DNA of 64,000 nt from Fimbriimonadaceae bacterium (GTDB lineage: Bacteria > Armatimonadota > Fimbriimonadia > Fimbriimonadales > Fimbriimonadaceae). Numbering within the stretch: position 1 is the stretch's first letter; each line of letters opens with the position of its first letter. Shown one piece after another: positions 59,567 to 64,000 of this stretch. The stretch lies in assembly GCA_026129685.1 (NCBI GenBank), contig JAHCHO010000002.1, positions 1-64,000 of the forward strand, given 5' to 3'. Under the pieces are notes generated by a model. It worked only from the letters and a program-made list of their open reading frames with translations, was not told where the DNA came from and did not search any database. Position numbers and translations under genes: made by a program.

Positions 59567-60748
59567 CTAGACCTTCAGCGCGCCTCGCCAGTTCCGGATG
59601 GTCGGTTCAGGAAAGCCGAGCAACCTGCCGGCCGCGACGTTGCTGGGCGTTGTTTGCAGAGCCTGCGCCAGAACCGCCCGCCGTTCCTCTTCCGACAGGG
59701 CCTGCCAGAGGCTCACGCGTTCTCTTCTGGTGGACTCACCGGCGCGAAGAAGCCACGCCTCGACGGTCGTGCAGTTGGCCGCGCCTTGGTCGACCAGGGT
59801 TTGTTGCAGCCGCTGAAGCCGACGGGTCTCCACTTGGAGTCGCTCGATCTGAAGGCGCAGTTCGACTTCGAGCGATTTCGCGGCGTCGAGTTCCTCGTAG
59901 AGGGTTTCGGGACGCAAGTTACGGATCACCCTCGGCTCGACCCGGGTCAGGTAGTGGACGGCTCCCGGGTTGTCGCCCGGCTCGATCACCTGGGCGAGGA
60001 GCGGATAGCCGTTCGTATCCGGCACGCCGCTCAGCGCATCGTGCTCGGCCTGGCGCGCGGCGTCGAGCAGGCCCATGTTCATTTGGGGGGTGCCGGGGCC
60101 GAGGAGCAAGAAGGGTCGGCGATAATCCAGGGCAGGCTTCAGGACGTCGCGGAAGGCGCCCGGGATCACCCGAAGGCAGTCGTGCGCCCGATGCGGGAGG
60201 AGGGGGCGATGTCCGGTCGATCCGGGCGGAACGACCCACGCGGGGTCGTCGTCGGGGCCACGCCGATCGATCGGATTCGCGAGGGCCATGTCCACCACGG
60301 AGTCCGGGTCGAGCCAGGGGGCGAGGGCGGGGAGGAGGCGTCGGACGAAGTCGCACCGGGCGACCATTCCTTCCGAGCCGTCGTGCAGCAGCCAGACCGC
60401 TTCGACGCGCCCTGGCTCGGTCGCGAAGAAGTCGGCCGCATCGTCGGCGAGGTCGTCCGAGGTCACCGTTCCGGCCCGAGGATGATGGGGGAACATGGCC
60501 GCGAAAGTCGCCAGGGTGGGGTCCTCGAGGAGGCGGAGGGAGCGGAGGGCGGTGAAGAGGGGGCCCGGCTCGAGTCGCTCGGCGGCCATGCCTTCCCATG
60601 GTTCGGGGTGGCGGTCGAGACTCCGTTGGACGAACGCGGTCCAATCGGCGGTGGCGGGCGCGGGCAGATTGTCGGGCCGGTAGTTCTTGGGGTACCGGAC
60701 GGGGTCTTGATGGCCCGGGCACGCGATCAGGACGGCGGGGACAGGCAT
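59567..60748 (-). CDS. CARF-like protein with C-terminal HTH
   Basis: A 393-residue protein. The N-terminal ~270 residues look Rossmann/CARF-like (PAVLIACPGHQDPVRYPKNY, AVWLLHDGSEGMVARCDFV, and the loop LLLGPGTPQMNMGLLDAARQ, compare SSGTPAL in CARF proteins). A coiled coil (ELRLQIERLQVETRRLQRLQ) leads to a C-terminal HTH (PSNVAAGRLLGFPEPTIRNW). This is a plausible ligand-sensing transcription factor, analogous in layout to Csa3 but not clearly the same family. A frameshifted paralogue lies at 30341-31517. It lies just left of array 4. Confidence 0.72.
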   Translation of the reverse strand: MPVPAVLIACPGHQDPVRYPKNYRPDNLPAPATADWTAFVQRSLDRHPEPWEGMAAERLEPGPLFTALRSLRLLEDPTLATFAAMFPHHPRAGTVTSDDLADDAADFFATEPGRVEAVWLLHDGSEGMVARCDFVRRLLPALAPWLDPDSVVDMALANPIDRRGPDDDPAWVVPPGSTGHRPLLPHRAHDCLRVIPGAFRDVLKPALDYRRPFLLLGPGTPQMNMGLLDAARQAEHDALSGVPDTNGYPLLAQVIEPGDNPGAVHYLTRVEPRVIRNLRPETLYEELDAAKSLEVELRLQIERLQVETRRLQRLQQTLVDQGAANCTTVEAWLLRAGESTRRERVSLWQALSEEERRAVLAQALQTTPSNVAAGRLLGFPEPTIRNWRGALKV

Positions 60749-60812
60749 CTTTCGGCTCGACCAGCCTACTGTACCTCTCGGCTGGGGTTCGAGGTCGTCG
60801 CGGGCGGGCGGC

Positions 60813-60965
60813 TCAGTCGCGAAAGTCCGTCCAAGGATAGAGGTCGCCGTAGACCTTCTTCTCCCACCAGATCCCAAGGCGGAACCACCAGCGGGACAGA
60901 CGCGACGCGCGGGGCGGCGGCGTGGCGAGGGCCGTCGGTTCGTCCGTCGCGGGGGGAAGCGTCAT
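60813..60965 (-). CDS. Small Trp-rich hypothetical protein
   Basis: A 50-residue peptide with a Pro/Thr-rich start and an aromatic/basic end (RLSRWWFRLGIWWEKKVYG, then DLYPWTDFRD), suggesting membrane-surface association. No family is recognised and no good ribosome-binding site is seen. It could be a chance frame. Confidence 0.35.
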   Translation of the reverse strand: MTLPPATDEPTALATPPPRASRLSRWWFRLGIWWEKKVYGDLYPWTDFRD

Positions 60966-61155
60966 TGAAGACGCTTCTTCGACCGGGGTCGCGGGCCTTG
61001 GCGGGGCTTCCTGAATCACGCCGGACAGCGTACCCGACCCGTTTGGCGGGCCATCCGGGTTTGGACGAAGGCGGTCGGGGCGGGTTCCTTCGCTTCGGGA
61101 TGACGGGGCGGGGACCGGGGTTCTACGCGGCAGTCGAGGAGGGGGCGGTTCTCCC
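60966..61155. repeat. Gap with one dispersed repeat before array 4 leader
   Basis: About 190 bp with no supported gene. A shortened copy of the CTTCGCTTC...GATGAC element lies near 61085-61110, directly upstream of the leader, as at arrays 2 and 3. Confidence 0.55.
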
Positions 61156-61353
61156 GATCCGGTCTGTCCGCTCGACGACCGTCCACGTGGTTTCGGTAGA
61201 CATTCGGGGCGCACCTTTTCGGCGTTTTGGCGGATCGGCGAACCAAGGGGGCGGGTCGAAATCGGGCCGGGTGCGCGCGAGGCCTGTATCGCCGGGGGGC
61301 GGCCGAAAACCAGGTTCCCAAACCGACTGTTCGCATGGTAGACTGCCGTCACA
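61156..61353 (+). promoter_or_regulatory. Leader of type III-B array 4
   Basis: About 198 bp nearly identical to the leaders of arrays 2 and 3, most like that of array 2. It ends with ATGGTAGACTGCCGTCACA next to the first repeat. It serves the largest array of the family. Confidence 0.85.
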
Positions 61354-62943
61354 GTTTCCGGCGTGTGCCGGGGGCTATGGATTGAAACAGAAGTTGGCCG
61401 GGTCCTGAGCCAGCTCAACTCTGTTTCCGGCGTGTGCCGGGGGCTATGGATTGAAACGTAAGCTTCTATCCATGAAGCTTTTTGAGGGACAAGTTTCCGG
61501 CGTGTGCCGGGGGCTATGGATTGAAACATGTGTGTTTCCACCGCCTCTGCACTTTCCGTAGCAAGTTTCCGGCGTGTGCCGGGGGCTATGGATTGAAACA
61601 TGTGTGTTTCCACCGCCTCTGCACTTTCCGTAGCAAGTTTCCGGCGTGTGCCGGGGGCTATGGATTGAAACGTTGGGGCCGAAGCCTACTACCAGTCGGG
61701 AGCGTCGAGGACATGCTCGACGTTCGTTTCCGGCGTGTGCCGGGGGCTATGGATTGAAACGCCAGGTCAACTCTCCCTTCCGGACCTTCGTCCCGTTTCC
61801 GGCGTGTGCCGGGGGCTATGGATTGAAACAGGGGCCGAACGAAACACCCGTTTCATAGAGGAAAGTTTCCGGCGTGTGCCGGGGGCTATGGATTGAAACC
61901 CAGTAGCAATCTGGGACGCTACCCACGGATTAGGTTTCCGGCGTGTGCCGGGGGCTATGGATTGAAACAATTGCCTCCGTGGGCAGATCCTCATCGTGTT
62001 CCAGTTTCCGGCGTGTGCCGGGGGCTATGGATTGAAACGCGAGGATGATGTTGGTCTCGACGTTTGGATCCCAAGTTTCCGGCGTGTGCCGGGGGCTATG
62101 GATTGAAACTGAGTGGTCGGCGCCACCGCTTGCGCGGTTTGGTTGCAGCGTTTCCGGCGTGTGCCGGGGGCTATGGATTGAAACGTGGGCTGTCCCCCCG
62201 CCATTTCGATGAGAAACGTTTCCGGCGTGTGCCGGGGGCTATGGATTGAAACAGAGGGTAATCGTCCCCTGGTCGGGGTTGATCAGTTTCCGGCGTGTGC
62301 CGGGGGCTATGGATTGAAACGGGAGTCTTGTCAGACTCAGTCGCCGCCCTCAAGTTTCCGGCGTGTGCCGGGGGCTATGGATTGAAACCTTTGGTGGCAC
62401 CATTTGTGGAGCCCACCCTGGAAAGTTTCCGGCGTGTGCCGGGGGCTATGGATTGAAACCCTCCGAACCCAATTCCGCCATACGAGGCGACACAGTTTCC
62501 GGCGTGTGCCGGGGGCTATGGATTGAAACTCACTCTCCACTCTGCAAAGCCATCAGCAGGCGGCGAGGTTTCCGGCGTGTGCCGGGGGCTATGGATTGAA
62601 ACAGTCGTGGTACTAGCGGTTGCCGAGTGGGTTTCGTTTCCGGCGTGTGCCGGGGGCTATGGATTGAAACTTGAGTCTATTTATCGGATGATAATTAACG
62701 CCAAGTTTCCGGCGTGTGCCGGGGGCTATGGATTGAAACGCGAAGAGAATCCCGCACCAGAGCCGAGAAGGGTTTCCGGCGTGTGCCGGGGGCTATGGAT
62801 TGAAACCCGCTTTGCGACGACCACCGCCGCGCCGAAAAAGTTTCCGGCGTGTGCCGGGGGCTATGGATTGAAACATTTGCTTGCCGCCCAGTTCTCGAAA
62901 GTGTGGCAGTTTCCGGCGTGTGCCGGGGGCTATGGATTGAAAC
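61354..62943 (+). CRISPR. Type III-B CRISPR array 4 (23 repeats)
   Basis: Twenty-three 35-bp repeats, first at 61354-61388 and last at 62909-62943, separated by 22 spacers of about 33-41 bp. The repeats match those of arrays 2 and 3. Spacers 3 and 4 (61528-61564 and 61600-61636) are identical 37-mers. Unlike arrays 2 and 3, the last visible repeat is perfect and is followed by ~35 spacer-like bases and then an IS256-type element, so the array probably continues beyond the insertion. Confidence 0.97.
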
Positions 62944-62977
62944 CGCGATCGTAGGCGTACAGCTCCGCCTCGGTTGT

Positions 62978-64000
62978 GTCCCAAGACGTGGTGTAGGAGC
63001 GCCTTCCGTCGAGTCGCATGATATCACCATCCGGCGGCTCGGGCCAAGAGGGCGTCGTGTTGGGTGCTGGGCAGTCCCAGACTGTGCCGAGCCGTCTGTC
63101 TGCGGGTCACCTGCCACTCGTCGTGCTGTTCCATCAGGATCGCCCCCACCAGACGCACGACGCTGTTCTCGTTGGGGAAGATCTGGACGACGTCCGCGCG
63201 TCGCTTCACCTCCCGATTGAGCCTCTCCAGACCGTTGGTCGAGGCGAGGACGGGCCAGAGCTCCCGAGGGTGGCTCCGATGGGCCAGAACGTCGTCCTTG
63301 GCCTCGCGGACCAGGCGCGCGACCTCGGGAAACGGGTTCTCGAGCATCGTGGCGACCTCGTCCCAACTCGCGCTCGTGTCCTCGGGCGTGGTCTGGGCCA
63401 TCGCGGTGCGCACGAAGCTCGCCACCAACTCCTTTCGACCCTGGGGCACCCGCGCCAGGACGTTTCGCATGAAGTGGACCCGGCACCGTTGCCACTGACA
63501 GCCCGCGCACCGCTGGATGGCCTTGACCAGGCCGGCGTGCGAGTCGCTCGTCGCCAGACGGACGCCCCGAAGACCCCGGTCCAGAAGCGAGCGAAGGAAC
63601 TCCGTCCAGAAGCTCTCGGTCTCCGCGTGGCCCAGCCGCATCCCCAGGACCTCGCGACGACCCTCCTCGTTCAGCCCGACGGCCATCACCGCCGCCTTGG
63701 AGACGATCCGAGAGCCCTCGCGAACCTTCACGTAGGTGGCGTCGAGCCACACGTAGGGGAAGACCCCCTCCAAGGGTCGGTCGAGGAACTCGCGAACGCG
63801 AACCTCCACCTCCGCGCACAGGCGCGACACCTCGCTCTTGGAGACTCCCGAGCCGCCAAGGGCCTTCACCAGGTCGTCCACCGCGCGGGTCGAGACCCCT
63901 TGGAGGTACGCCTCCTGGATCACGCTCACGAGCGCCTTCTCAACCGTGCGCCTGGGCTCCAGGAAGCTCGGAAAGTAGCTGCCCCGACGCAACTTGGGGA
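62978..64000 (-). mobile_element. IS256-family insertion sequence (right part outside window)
   Basis: The element contains the transposase gene at 63024 and onward. Its left end is placed near 62978 because the preceding ~35 bases are spacer-length DNA after the last repeat, and TCCCAAGACGTGGTGTAG looks like an IS256-type terminal sequence. The exact inverted repeat cannot be confirmed since the other end lies outside the window. Confidence 0.75.
63024..64000 (-). CDS. IS256-family (mutator-type) transposase, N-terminus outside window
   Basis: The 322+ residue fragment shows IS256 motifs: [50 protein letters not shown] (first Asp of the DDE triad), [17 protein letters not shown] (second Asp), [17 protein letters not shown] (C-x2-H), and [15 protein letters not shown] with the catalytic Glu. 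The frame is open to the right edge (64000), so the first ~70-90 residues lie beyond the window. No frameshift is seen, so the transposase may be active. Confidence 0.93.
   Translation of the reverse strand, partial: PKLRRGSYFPSFLEPRRTVEKALVSVIQEAYLQGVSTRAVDDLVKALGGSGVSKSEVSRLCAEVEVRVREFLDRPLEGVFPYVWLDATYVKVREGSRIVSKAAVMAVGLNEEGRREVLGMRLGHAETESFWTEFLRSLLDRGLRGVRLATSDSHAGLVKAIQRCAGCQWQRCRVHFMRNVLARVPQGRKELVASFVRTAMAQTTPEDTSASWDEVATMLENPFPEVARLVREAKDDVLAHRSHPRELWPVLASTNGLERLNREVKRRADVVQIFPNENSVVRLVGAILMEQHDEWQVTRRQTARHSLGLPSTQHDALLARAAGW

Noticed and set aside
1-64000. tRNA or rRNA genes
   Set aside because: I saw no cloverleaf-like sequence with GGTTCGAATCC-type T-arms or any rRNA signature in the parts I scanned; a tRNAscan run would be needed for certainty.

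Overview
This is a very G+C-rich bacterial window (frequent GTG starts, genes packed with 4-base stop/start overlaps) that is essentially a defence island: two CRISPR-Cas systems, four CRISPR arrays, a decayed prophage, and several uncharacterised operons. There is no rRNA gene, tRNA gene or housekeeping marker, so taxonomy is weak. The GH29 fucosidase, the dispersed 'CTTCGCTCAGGATGACA' intergenic repeat and the RT-associated type III-B locus would suit a thermophilic or environmental lineage such as Armatimonadota or Chloroflexota, but this is a low-confidence guess.

Layout. 1-8.6 kb: the end of a type I-C array (38-bp repeat with an 11-G run) and a leftward cas5-cas8c-cas7-cas3-cas4-cas1-cas2 operon. 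A decayed HD/Cas3 fragment lies just upstream of cas5, the usual I-C position for cas3. 9.0-12.7 kb: an immunity-region-like module (S24 repressor with shared operators, excisionase-like and hypothetical genes). 12.8-17.8 kb: a secreted alpha-L-fucosidase, an IS3 scar, three tiny acidic or Cys-rich peptides, a HicA-like gene, a VanZ-like membrane protein and a TIR-domain protein. 18.6-23.3 kb: leftward prophage packaging genes (zinc-finger small-terminase-like, large terminase, portal) and a holin. No capsid, tail or integrase gene is present.

23.8-64 kb is a type III-B (Cmr) super-locus. One CRISPR family (35-bp repeat ending ATTGAAAC) occurs as three arrays (23 repeats; 10 plus a degenerate one; 1 plus a degenerate one), each behind a nearly identical ~200-bp leader. 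The core is cmr1-cmr6-cas1 on the plus strand, divergent from cas2 and a stand-alone reverse transcriptase on the minus strand. Cas10/Cmr2 keeps its GGDD cyclase motif but has no HD nuclease domain, so signalling by cyclic oligoadenylate is the expected output. In agreement, several CARF-like genes surround the core: three intact CARF-like proteins, one CARF fragment, one intact CARF-like/HTH protein and one frameshifted copy. No cas6 gene is seen.

The most novel-looking part is the operon running leftward directly after cas2-RT (39.4 to 32.8 kb): an exported vWA protein, a polytopic membrane protein, a helical protein, a Ycf46-like AAA+ ATPase, a DegT-family PLP enzyme and a small protein, nearly all translationally coupled. 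It resembles in outline vWA/AAA+ conflict systems but includes an aminotransferase-like enzyme and is co-oriented with the CRISPR adaptation genes. Further unusual neighbours are a DHH-like protein between two CARF genes, a PP2C phosphatase next to a NERD-UvrD helicase, a TRANK1-like giant helicase between two arrays, and a TraD/HerA-like ATPase. The right edge is an IS256-family transposon inserted in the largest array.
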